7,251 bases of DNA from Gammaproteobacteria bacterium (lineage in GTDB: Bacteria; Pseudomonadota; Gammaproteobacteria; BMS3Bbin11): the NCBI GenBank assembly GCA_030617565.1, contig JAUWVE010000079.1, positions 1 to 7,251 on the forward strand, written 5' to 3'. This document shows positions 1-6,840 of the stretch, piece by piece (the stretch's first letter is position 1; each line of letters opens with the position of its first letter). A program made the translations under genes and the position numbers. The notes beneath the pieces were generated by a model. It had not been told where the DNA came from. It did no database searches and was given only the letters and a program-made list of their open reading frames with translations.

Positions 1-1
1 T

Positions 2-559
2 ATCGTCATCTGGCCAATTCAGTTTACCATTGCGAAAAATGACCTTGCTGAACTTTATGATGCCATTGAAGTCAGTAGTAATAAGATCAGGCATTATCTT
101 GAAAAAAATGGCATTAAGCCGTCAGAAATTTCGCTTTCCACACCGGTAATTACAGATAAATCAGCGCAGAGTTACGGCAATGCCCGGCAGCCTGAATTCA
201 GATACACTGCGGTGCAGGTGGTAACCGTCTACTCCAATAATATCGATCAGGTTCACAGGGCGATGGCCGGACTGGCACAACTGGGTAAGCAGGGTATTGC
301 GTTCACTGGCGGCAACTACGATACACAACCGGAATATATATTTACCCGTTTGAATGAAATCAAGCCGAGCATGATTGAACAGGCCACCACCAGGGCGCGG
401 GAAGTTGCACTCAAGTTCGCCAATGATTCAAAAAGCAAACTGGGTAAGATCAAGAGTGCGTCACAGGGGCAATTCAGTATTGCCGCCAGGGACAAAAATA
501 ATCCTCATATAAAAAGGCTTCGAGTAGTATCGACCGTGGAGTATTATTTATCGGATTAA
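2..559 (+). CDS. SIMPL-domain (YggE/DUF541-like) protein, N-terminus missing
   Basis: The reading frame is open from the window edge to the TAA at 557-559, giving 185 visible residues; the true start lies upstream. The visible part begins with a WPIQFT strand and continues with a helix-rich stretch. The segment LNEIKPSMIEQATTRAREVA is followed by a lysine-rich helix and a closing strand, RVVSTVEYYLSD. This order (strand, long helix with Ala/Arg repeats, closing strand) is typical of SIMPL-domain proteins such as E. coli YggE, which are periplasmic or membrane-anchored and have no firmly known biochemical activity. The missing part probably carries a signal peptide or membrane anchor, as is usual in the family. 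A 151-base gap separates it from the next gene, so it need not belong to the same operon. Internal ATG codons such as the one at 212 are not the start, because conserved-looking sequence continues upstream in frame. Confidence 0.8.
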   Translation: MVIWPIQFTIAKNDLAELYDAIEVSSNKIRHYLEKNGIKPSEISLSTPVITDKSAQSYGNARQPEFRYTAVQVVTVYSNNIDQVHRAMAGLAQLGKQGIAFTGGNYDTQPEYIFTRLNEIKPSMIEQATTRAREVALKFANDSKSKLGKIKSASQGQFSIAARDKNNPHIKRLRVVSTVEYYLSD

Positions 560-635
560 ATTGCCGGATTCATTCACAGCTGTTCCATTTGCCTGGCATT
601 TCGGCACATGCCGGAAACTGGAAAAATCCTGTATT

Positions 636-671
636 CAATTGATACAATTGATACCATTGATAGCATAGATT
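636..671 (+). repeat. 9-base direct repeat (CAATTGATA type), about four copies
   Basis: Two identical units CAATTGATA lie at 636-644 and 645-653. They are followed by CCATTGATA at 654-662 and a degenerate GCATAGATT at 663-671. Each of the first three units contains TTGATA, which resembles a -35 hexamer, and the first two contain the palindrome CAATTG. The array ends 39 bases before the preferred start of the first lipoprotein gene. It could be an operator-like direct repeat or simply slippage-derived sequence in an AT-rich promoter region; the sequence alone does not decide this. Confidence 0.6.
639..666 (+). promoter_or_regulatory. Candidate sigma70-type promoter overlapping the 9-base repeats
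   Basis: TTGATA at 639-644 matches five of six positions of the -35 consensus. TAGCAT at 661-666 matches four of six of the -10 consensus, with a 16-base spacer. It sits 44 bases upstream of the ATG at 711 and would drive the lipoprotein operon. The -10 match is weak and the repeated TTGATA offers alternative -35 choices, so this is only a candidate. Confidence 0.25.
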
Positions 672-710
672 CAGTTGCTATTCAGATTGATTGCGTTACA
701 GTCATTCATT

Positions 711-1514
711 ATGCGTTTACACTCAATAAAATACCTAATTCTCCTTTTACCCACATTAATTTTTGCACAGGGCTGCGCTGCATTGCCTGAAACACAGGCA
801 CTGCAGCTACTGCGAGAAGATTATTCAAGCTTAAATCAGGTAAAAACAGAATTTGATCAGGCGCTGAAAGGTGGTGGGCTTTCTGCCAGAGAGAAGGCCG
901 ATTTTAAAATCTGGATCAAACAACTGGAAGATCGAGTGGCGGAAGATTGCCTGGCTATATCGTCGAAGACAACAGTAAGCCTGCCGGTTGATCCCCCCTG
1001 CGAAAAGATATTAGCCAGTTATTCCGTGCCGGCTGATATCGATATTAAAGACGAGAGCACCGGACAGGAAAAAACGGACCGCATGATCGAGCAACTTAAC
1101 GGTTCTCTCGGCGAATTTGATGAGCGCCTGTTAAGGGAGCAGGACCGGGTGAAGTCGAAAAGGCCTGCAGCTGAATCTGCTGGTGGTTCAGCGGGTGGTG
1201 CAGCGGGTGACTCTGCAGGTGGCGGCAGTGACGGCGATGAAACTGAAGAAGGAAATGCTGCAGATGATAATGGACAGAAGAAACAGGGTGATAAACAGGC
1301 AGAACAGGACCGGCAACCCGCAGGCGGTGAATCAGGCTCACCGTCTAAATCTACTTCTGCGCATAAAAGCACAGCACCAAAAGATATACCTGATGGCAGG
1401 AATGATGATGTTGTAGCACGGCAGTTACGTGAAGCGGCAGAAAAAGAAACTGACCCGGAGCTAAAGAAGAAGTTGTGGGAAGAATACCGGCGGTATAAAT
1501 CAGGCAGTCATTAA
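711..1514 (+). CDS. Predicted lipoprotein with disordered glycine/acid-rich middle (267 aa)
   Basis: I do not recognise a named family. The start at ATG 711 gives a compact signal sequence: Arg2 and Lys7, a hydrophobic run at residues 9-18, then A-Q-G-C with Cys22 as the lipidation site. An in-frame TTG at 675 would lengthen the N-terminus by 12 residues and spoil this shape. Neither start has a clear Shine-Dalgarno. Residues about 24-85 look helical and may form a coiled coil (LLREDYSSLNQVKTEFDQAL). Residues about 152-235 are low complexity, rich in Gly, Ala, Ser, Asp, Glu and Gln, and probably disordered, including an AGGS-type repeat. The last 30 residues return to a charged helix (VARQLREAAEKETDPELKKK). 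The layout suggests an outer-membrane-anchored lipoprotein (Ala at +2, no Asp retention signal) with a flexible linker and a C-terminal docking helix; that role is inference. It is the first gene of a tightly packed operon, with one base before the next ATG. Confidence 0.75.
   Translation: MRLHSIKYLILLLPTLIFAQGCAALPETQALQLLREDYSSLNQVKTEFDQALKGGGLSAREKADFKIWIKQLEDRVAEDCLAISSKTTVSLPVDPPCEKILASYSVPADIDIKDESTGQEKTDRMIEQLNGSLGEFDERLLREQDRVKSKRPAAESAGGSAGGAAGDSAGGGSDGDETEEGNAADDNGQKKQGDKQAEQDRQPAGGESGSPSKSTSAHKSTAPKDIPDGRNDDVVARQLREAAEKETDPELKKKLWEEYRRYKSGSH
1179..1226 (+). repeat. Four in-frame 12-base units encoding AGGS-like tetrapeptides
   Basis: The units at 1179-1190, 1191-1202, 1203-1214 and 1215-1226 encode AGGS, AGGA, AGDS and AGGG within the disordered part of the first lipoprotein. 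Unit length is a multiple of three, so copy-number change would keep the frame. The pattern fits an expandable flexible linker. Confidence 0.7.
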
Positions 1515-1515
1515 A

Positions 1516-2742
1516 ATGATGAATAACGTACTTAAAATTGTTATTTTGTTATTTTTCCAGCTGGGTTTGCTGGCTGGCTGCGCGACTTCTGGCGGACAGA
1601 GAACTGCCAAACAGGATGAAGTGCTGCAAAAGGTCAGTCAGGAGCTGGCAGAAGACCAGCTGCTGGATGTCTGGATTGAACTGTTCGAGCCGGGAGAGTT
1701 GCCAGAGGATAAAGACGATGCACGTGGACTGTCACTGGATATACGTAAGGCTGAGGCATATTACATTCCTTTTTATTTACGCGGTGTGATGGAGAAGACC
1801 GGGTATTGGGGGGCAGTGCGGGTAGTACCCAAAAATACAGAAGGTGCCGAGTTACTGGTCCGTGGCACTATCGTGAGTTCAACCGGCGAGGAGTTGAGGC
1901 TTGAGGTGTCGGCACTGGATGCCAGTGGGCGAGAGTGGTTCAGGAAAACATATAAGGCAAAGGTTGATGCCACTGACTACACCAGCATTCAGCCACCGTC
2001 AGATAGTTTTGATGCCCTGTATCATGCTATAGCCAATGATCTGGCACAGTTTCGCGATACGCTGACAGATGCAGAACGTACCAACATCCGGCGGATCGCT
2101 GAGATGCGTTTTGCGATTGATATGATGCCGGATGCCTTTTCTGGTTATCTAGGCAAGGATGATAAAGACAGGTATACGCTGCTTAAACTACCGGCTGAAG
2201 ATGACCCTGCCATTCAGCGTGTGCGGCTGGTGCGAGAGCGTGATTTCCTGTTTGTCGATACACTGAACGGCCATTTTGAGAATTTCTATCGGGAGATGGC
2301 GCCGCCCTATCTGGAATGGCGCAAGGCCCGCAGTACTGAAGCCGCTGCCCTGCGGGAGATAAAAAGAAAGGCCAATACCCAGAAGGCGCTGGGTGTTGCT
2401 GCAATACTCGGTGCGATAGCCATTGAAGTACTCGGCGGCAGTGAAACCAGGGCTTCTACCGGTACCGTGCGCGATGTGATGGTAATCGGCGGTCTGTATT
2501 CAATTAAAATGGGTATGGATACCAATGCACAAAGTACGATCTATCAGGCTGCCATTGAAGAGCTGGGTGAGTCATTCAGCAGCGAAGCGAAACCGATGGT
2601 TGTTGAGGTAGATGGAGAAATGCGTGAATTGACCGGTACGGCCGAAGCACAGTACGAGCAGTGGCGGGATATAATGCGAAAGATATATGCCTCGGAAACC
2701 GGCCTCGCACCGGTTTCCAGCAGTACAGGCGTGACTGAATAA
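1516..2742 (+). CDS. Predicted lipoprotein of unknown family (408 aa) with glycine-rich hydrophobic C-terminal segments
   Basis: The N-terminus is a clear lipoprotein signal: Lys7, a hydrophobic core, then lipobox L-A-G-C with Cys22. Ala at +2 suggests outer-membrane sorting. Residues about 24-150 contain a mixed alpha/beta domain with short alternating strands such as ELLVRGTIVSSTGEELRLEV, then SALDASGREWFRKTY. This is reminiscent of small periplasmic lipoprotein domains that contribute to TolB-N or CsgG-like folds, but the resemblance is only by eye. A helical part follows (about 175-290), containing the aromatic/acidic stretch FENFYREMAPPYLEWRKA. Residues about 290-308 (ALGVAAILGAIAIEVLGG) and about 319-335 are glycine-rich and hydrophobic, unusual for a soluble lipoprotein, and could insert in a membrane or pack in an oligomer. 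Start ATG 1516 comes one base after the previous stop; Met2 at 1519 is an alternative. The next ATG follows the stop directly. Function unknown. Confidence 0.8.
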   Translation: MMNNVLKIVILLFFQLGLLAGCATSGGQRTAKQDEVLQKVSQELAEDQLLDVWIELFEPGELPEDKDDARGLSLDIRKAEAYYIPFYLRGVMEKTGYWGAVRVVPKNTEGAELLVRGTIVSSTGEELRLEVSALDASGREWFRKTYKAKVDATDYTSIQPPSDSFDALYHAIANDLAQFRDTLTDAERTNIRRIAEMRFAIDMMPDAFSGYLGKDDKDRYTLLKLPAEDDPAIQRVRLVRERDFLFVDTLNGHFENFYREMAPPYLEWRKARSTEAAALREIKRKANTQKALGVAAILGAIAIEVLGGSETRASTGTVRDVMVIGGLYSIKMGMDTNAQSTIYQAAIEELGESFSSEAKPMVVEVDGEMRELTGTAEAQYEQWRDIMRKIYASETGLAPVSSSTGVTE

Positions 2743-4209
2743 ATGGTGCATAAACTTCGCCCACCGGGTTTGCGGCCGCCTGCTTCTGATGGGCAAAAAA
2801 ATGCAGTCGATGCCGGGCAAAATAAACTTCATCACATGGTCTGGGCGCTGTTTGGTTTCGTTGCTGCTTTAACGCTGGTGGTACTTGTAGTCTTACCTTT
2901 CCTGGTTACTGAGCGTTCGGCCGAGGAAGCCTTAAACACAGCGAAGTCTGTTCAGGGCGCGCAACCGCCGGCCCTGGCAGTAAGTGTAGTACGTAATGAT
3001 GCCGAGCAGGCACTTAAAGATTTTCTCCGTCTGCGTGCGCAGCCAGATCTTGCCAATGCAGAATTCTGGGCGGCTGAAGACTGGCAGCTTGCTTTGAAAA
3101 CAGCCCTGGAGGGAGATGGCTTGTATGGGCGTGGCCATTTCGCCGAGGCACTGGCCGCTTATAAAAAAGCCACGCAACAGTTGCAGGCCTTACTCGATGG
3201 CATGCCTCAGCGATTGTCAGCGACTCTTGCAGAAGGCCGGCAGTCCCTGCAGCAGAATGACGTGGCAGCAGCGGTTTCTGCCTTTGAGCGTGTACTTGCC
3301 ATGCAGCCGGATCATGAACAGGCAGGCATGGATCTGGCACGTGCCAATGTGCGTAAAGAAATCCTGCAGTTGATGGTGACGGGCAGTCAGGCTGAAGCAA
3401 TGGACAGGTCAATGTCCGCCGCTGAAGCCTATACTGCTGCACTGCAGCTTGATTCCACCTATGCTCCGGCGCAGGACGCAGTAAAAAGGATTAACATCGT
3501 GCTTACTGAAGATGCCTTTAAGCAGGCTATGAGCGAAGCATTGCAGAATCTCGACAGAGGAAATCTCGGCGCTGCTGAAAAAGCCCTGCAGGCGGCGGCA
3601 ACAATTCATCCTGGTTCAGATGCTGTTAAAGATGGTCAGCGCCGACTTGTTGAGGCCCGGCGCCGGTTCAGGCTTGCCAGTCTGCGCAGGCAGGCGGAGC
3701 AAAGAGCAGCCAGCGAAGACTGGTCGGCGGCGGCCGGACTTTACCGGAAAGCTCTGGCCATCGATGGCCGCTCTCTTTCAGCCCGGGATGGGTTGTCTTA
3801 TGCGCAAAAGCAGAGCCAGTTGAATGCTCAGATTGACCACTATCTGGCAGATACAACGCGTCTTTCATCAGACGAGCCACTGGCTAATGCGCAAAAGCTA
3901 TTGCAGGCAAACAAACAGATTGCAGACAGCGAACCGCGACTTAAGGCCAAAATTTCCCGGCTAAAGGAAGCTGTACGGCTCGCCATGGTGCCGGTCGAAT
4001 TGCTTATACGTTCTGATGGCCGGACAGATATAAGCATTTATCATGTCGGACGATTCGGCAGCTTTCAGCAGAAGCAGCTGACACTGCGACCGGGCCGTTA
4101 CACCCTGTCCGGTTCCTGTGCCGGTTATCGTGATGTACGTAAAATCATTACGCTGGTCCCCGAGACAGGCTCCTATACAGTAACGATGCGCTGTGAGGAA
4201 TTAATTTGA
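2743..4209 (+). CDS. Single-pass membrane protein with TPR-like repeats and C-terminal PEGA-like domain (488 aa)
   Basis: A short N-terminal tail with several basic residues (Lys4, Arg6, Arg11, Lys19, Lys28) precedes one transmembrane helix at about 32-55, so the long remainder is probably periplasmic. Residues about 110-365 are helical repeats of TPR type. Recognisable copies include DGLYGRGHFAEALAAYKKAT, GRQSLQQNDVAAAVSAFERV (ending MQPDHEQA), LQNLDRGNLGAAEKALQAAA (ending IHPGSDA) and SEDWSAAAGLYRKALAIDG, with further degenerate helices between. Residues about 415-488 form a beta-rich PEGA-like unit with the PGRYTLSGSCAGYRD signature. The only two cysteines, Cys459 and Cys484, both lie there and could form a disulfide in the periplasm. 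TPR arrays normally bind protein partners, and the shared PEGA-type domain links this protein to the next gene product. The start ATG directly follows the previous TAA, with no strong ribosome site. Exact role unknown. Confidence 0.85.
   Translation: MVHKLRPPGLRPPASDGQKNAVDAGQNKLHHMVWALFGFVAALTLVVLVVLPFLVTERSAEEALNTAKSVQGAQPPALAVSVVRNDAEQALKDFLRLRAQPDLANAEFWAAEDWQLALKTALEGDGLYGRGHFAEALAAYKKATQQLQALLDGMPQRLSATLAEGRQSLQQNDVAAAVSAFERVLAMQPDHEQAGMDLARANVRKEILQLMVTGSQAEAMDRSMSAAEAYTAALQLDSTYAPAQDAVKRINIVLTEDAFKQAMSEALQNLDRGNLGAAEKALQAAATIHPGSDAVKDGQRRLVEARRRFRLASLRRQAEQRAASEDWSAAAGLYRKALAIDGRSLSARDGLSYAQKQSQLNAQIDHYLADTTRLSSDEPLANAQKLLQANKQIADSEPRLKAKISRLKEAVRLAMVPVELLIRSDGRTDISIYHVGRFGSFQQKQLTLRPGRYTLSGSCAGYRDVRKIITLVPETGSYTVTMRCEELI
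4195..4208 (+). promoter_or_regulatory. Ribosome binding site that fixes a TTG start
   Basis: GAGGA at 4195-4199 lies six bases before TTG at 4206-4208. TTG overlaps the TGA stop of the preceding gene as TTGA, a usual translational-coupling arrangement. Without this start the next in-frame ATG is at 4326, deep inside the FHA-like domain, so TTG is preferred. Confidence 0.75.
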
Positions 4210-6620
4210 CACGTGAATATTTCATCACGGATGCACTGGCTGAAAGGCAAGTCACTGAAGTAGATCTGCCTTTACGTGTAGGGGGCAAAGAGCAGGGCGG
4301 TATTGTTATCCCCGGCGTTGCCGATGAACGTTTGTTTGCTTTCATTGCTCTGTCGGATGGGCATGCCTACATCCAGCCGGCGGGCGATAATAGCAGCCTG
4401 TTTCATAATGATGAACGTATGACGGATTCAGTCTGGCTTAAATCCGGTGACCGGATACAGATAGGCGGCTCAGTGATTAACTGGCTAGTACAGGGTGACA
4501 AAGTCCTGATTGACGTTCAGGGGCAGTCAGACGACCATTTTCCCCGTCCACCATCTGCGCCATCCGTTGATTATCAGAACTCAGGCAATTATGAATTACC
4601 GGTACACAGACAGGATCATGGCCAGAGTGATGGAAAAAAACGGCACCGGTATTTCATTGCATTTATTTCACTGTTAATTCTGCTTGTCGGCTATCTGCTG
4701 ATAGCTACCCCGGTTGTGATTCGAACAATCCCGCAAACAGCGGCGGTGAAGATGAAAGGCTTGCCTCCAGTACTGTCGCTGTGGAATTCCAGACTGGTCT
4801 TACCCGGGCAATACACCATAGAAATGACAGAAACCGGTTACTACCCATTACATGAGCCCGTTGATATTGAAATTGGTGAGATGCTCGAATTGTCGTATGA
4901 ACTGACTGAATTACCTGGCCTGCTGACGATTACAAGCACACCGGTAGTTCCTTTGCAGTTAAGTGTTGACGGCGTTAAGACAGAAATATCACAGCAGGGA
5001 GTTGCTGAGGTCGAGCGCGGCAGACACAAGCTGCATATTGCTACTGCACGTTACCTGCCTGAGGAGCAGGAGCTGGATATTCAGGGTTACGGTAAAAGTC
5101 AGCAGCTCGCTATTGTTTTAAAACCTGCCTGGGCAGAGCTCCTTATCACCACCGAGCCTGAATCTGCCGCTGTTTATGTGAAGGGAAAGTTACTCGGGAA
5201 GACTCCCCTTAAAACAGAACTATTGCAGGGCAATCATGAAATACAGCTGAAGCTGGAGGGATTTAAAACTGTTTCAATCAAGCAAATCGTTGAGGCAGGA
5301 AAAAATATCACGCTGAATAAAATTGAACTGGAACCGGTAGATGGTGTGCTAGTTCTCAGCAGCGTTCCGTCTGCTGCAAGCATTGTTATTGATGGAAAGT
5401 TTTCAGGTACTACGCCGAAGAAGCTAACGCTGACCGCAAACGCAAAACATAGCCTGGAATTAAGCAAGGCTGGCTACGCTACTGCGAAAAAATCAATCAA
5501 TCTGAAACCGGATGAAGAACGTACAATTGATATAGCACTGACTTCCGAGATGGGCACGATCTTCCTGACAATACGCCCTGCCGATGCAACAACGCTGCTT
5601 GATGGAAAAAAGCTTGAGAAGAATCAGGGTCGCCTGCGTCTTGCTGCACGCCCACACACCCTGACAGTGAGTAAACCCGGTTATATTTCTGAAAAATTGA
5701 CTATCCGGCCGCGACCGGGAACTGGCCAGAATGTCGAGATCAGCTTGCAGACAGCAAAACAGCAGGCGGCAAAGAAAAAGAGTTCGACAAGCACTGCCGC
5801 GACTTCAATAGCGGGCCACCAGTTGCTACGGATACACCCGCAAAGAAGTTTTATGATGGGTGCATCGCGTCGTGAAGCGGGACGCCGGGCGAATGAAAGC
5901 CAGAGGCTGGTGCAATTGCAGCGACCCTTCTATTTTTCCAGCAAAGAAGTGACGAATGGAGATTATCGTCGCTTTAATAAAACACATGATTCCGGAAATT
6001 TTGACGGTGCGGCATTGAATGGTGATGAGCAGCCGGTGGTCAATATCAGTTGGGATAATGCCGCTCGCTACACTAACTGGCTCAGTAAACAGCAGGGTTT
6101 GTCACCGGCCTATGTAGAGAAAGATAAAAAAATGGTGGCGGTTCGACCGATGAATGACGGCTATCGGCTGCCGACAGAAGCCGAGTGGGCCTGGGCTGCC
6201 CGTATGCAGGACCAGAAGAGTGCACAACGTTATCCCTGGAATGGCAGTTTCCCGCCAACAGGAAAGGTGGGCAACTATGCTGATGCCCGCATAGCCGATA
6301 CGCTTGCCGATATCGTCCCGGGCTATGATGATAACTTCCGCGGCAGCGCACCGGTAGCCAGTTTTCCGGCCCGGCCGAGAGGTTTTTATGATCTGGGTGG
6401 CAACGTGGCCGAGTGGATGCATGATTACTATGCGGTGTATCCGGGCGAGTCAGCAAAACGGGTTATCGATCCCGCCGGTCCTGCATCAGGTGAGCACCAT
6501 GTCGTGCGCGGCTCCAGCTGGCGGCACGGTAATATCACCGAACTGCGCCTGAGCTACCGTGACTACAGCAGTAAACCGCGTTACGATCTTGGTTTTAGAA
6601 TTGCACGTTATGGAAAATAA
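4206..6620 (+). CDS. FHA-like / TM / five PEGA-like repeats / FGE-sulfatase-fold protein (804 aa)
   Basis: Residues about 10-105 look like an FHA fold (LKSGDRIQIGGSVINW near its end). However, the usual GRS, SRxH and NG phosphothreonine-binding motifs are not evident, so it may be a degenerate FHA like those in secretion-system membrane rings. A proline/charged linker and KKRHR precede one TM helix at about 150-168, placing the N-terminus in the cytoplasm and the rest in the periplasm. PEGA-like units span about 170-238 (divergent), 239-305, 310-376, 380-447 and 450-516, with strands such as VKGKLLGKTPLKTELLQGNH. A basic linker leads to an FGE-sulfatase/SUMF1 domain at about 537-804, recognised by RLPTEAEW (654-661), GGNVAEW (731-737), RGSSW (768-772) and LGFRIAR (795-801). 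True formylglycine-generating enzymes use two cysteines near the C-terminus; this entire protein has none, so it is probably a non-catalytic binding or sensing fold. It starts with TTG overlapping the previous stop and overlaps the next gene by 11 bases. Confidence 0.9.
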   Translation: MTREYFITDALAERQVTEVDLPLRVGGKEQGGIVIPGVADERLFAFIALSDGHAYIQPAGDNSSLFHNDERMTDSVWLKSGDRIQIGGSVINWLVQGDKVLIDVQGQSDDHFPRPPSAPSVDYQNSGNYELPVHRQDHGQSDGKKRHRYFIAFISLLILLVGYLLIATPVVIRTIPQTAAVKMKGLPPVLSLWNSRLVLPGQYTIEMTETGYYPLHEPVDIEIGEMLELSYELTELPGLLTITSTPVVPLQLSVDGVKTEISQQGVAEVERGRHKLHIATARYLPEEQELDIQGYGKSQQLAIVLKPAWAELLITTEPESAAVYVKGKLLGKTPLKTELLQGNHEIQLKLEGFKTVSIKQIVEAGKNITLNKIELEPVDGVLVLSSVPSAASIVIDGKFSGTTPKKLTLTANAKHSLELSKAGYATAKKSINLKPDEERTIDIALTSEMGTIFLTIRPADATTLLDGKKLEKNQGRLRLAARPHTLTVSKPGYISEKLTIRPRPGTGQNVEISLQTAKQQAAKKKSSTSTAATSIAGHQLLRIHPQRSFMMGASRREAGRRANESQRLVQLQRPFYFSSKEVTNGDYRRFNKTHDSGNFDGAALNGDEQPVVNISWDNAARYTNWLSKQQGLSPAYVEKDKKMVAVRPMNDGYRLPTEAEWAWAARMQDQKSAQRYPWNGSFPPTGKVGNYADARIADTLADIVPGYDDNFRGSAPVASFPARPRGFYDLGGNVAEWMHDYYAVYPGESAKRVIDPAGPASGEHHVVRGSSWRHGNITELRLSYRDYSSKPRYDLGFRIARYGK

Positions 6621-6840
6621 AATATTTCAACTGGTTTTGATTCTGTTTTTGGCTCTTGCCGCAGTACCTGGCATGGCAGAGCCTTCAGATGCACGCACTA
6701 AAGTCCCTGCAGAGACCGTTGAGCCTGCAAAAGAAAAAGCGACTGAAGTTGTCAAAAAGAAATATGAACCGGCAACCCGGTTTACGCCTACCGAGAAACT
6801 GCGCGCTGATGATACGGTGCCGTTTCCGGTAGATATTTGA
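6610..6840 (+). CDS. Small exported protein of unknown function (76 aa)
   Basis: ATG 6610 overlaps the end of the FGE-fold gene by 11 bases. It gives a clean secretory signal: Lys4, a hydrophobic core at residues 5-19, then a signal-peptidase-I-like site after Gly-Met-Ala (about residue 23). The in-frame ATG at 6559 would bury this signal and overlaps more, so 6610 is preferred. The mature part is only about 53 residues, rich in Lys, Glu, Ala and Pro, with a helix-prone middle (AKEKATEVVKKKYEP) and a tail ending FPVDI. No cysteine is present, so it is not a lipoprotein. It may be a small periplasmic partner or linker for the membrane proteins encoded around it; this rests on position only. 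No family recognised. The signal peptide, together with the translational overlap, makes a real gene likely. Confidence 0.7.
   Translation: MENKIFQLVLILFLALAAVPGMAEPSDARTKVPAETVEPAKEKATEVVKKKYEPATRFTPTEKLRADDTVPFPVDI

Larger units (their letters stand above)
560..710. other. Intergenic gap between the SIMPL gene and the lipoprotein operon
   Basis: This is the only sizeable gap in the left half of the window. It contains a short palindrome around 602-613 (CGGCA/TGCCG) without a following T-run, so I see no convincing intrinsic terminator. An AT-rich stretch with 9-base repeats follows, and it is the most likely place for the promoter of the downstream operon. No RNA gene or credible small CDS was seen. 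Confidence 0.6.

Noticed and set aside
602..613. Short palindrome CGGCACATGCCG as terminator of the SIMPL gene
   Set aside because: The stem is at most five base pairs with a tiny loop and there is no T-run after it.
608..790. Small + strand ORF with an SIDTIDTIDSID stretch
   Set aside because: The repeat comes from the 9-base DNA repeat in the promoter region, and the ORF runs out of frame into the lipoprotein gene, which has a signal peptide and lipobox.
1019..1372. Long minus-strand and alternative-frame ORFs over the first lipoprotein
   Set aside because: They fall in low-complexity GC-biased sequence opposite the disordered linker and encode Ser/Pro/Ala-rich, family-less products.
4206..6620. 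Annotation as an active formylglycine-generating (sulfatase-maturing) enzyme
   Set aside because: The protein has no cysteine, and no sulfatase gene is present in the window.
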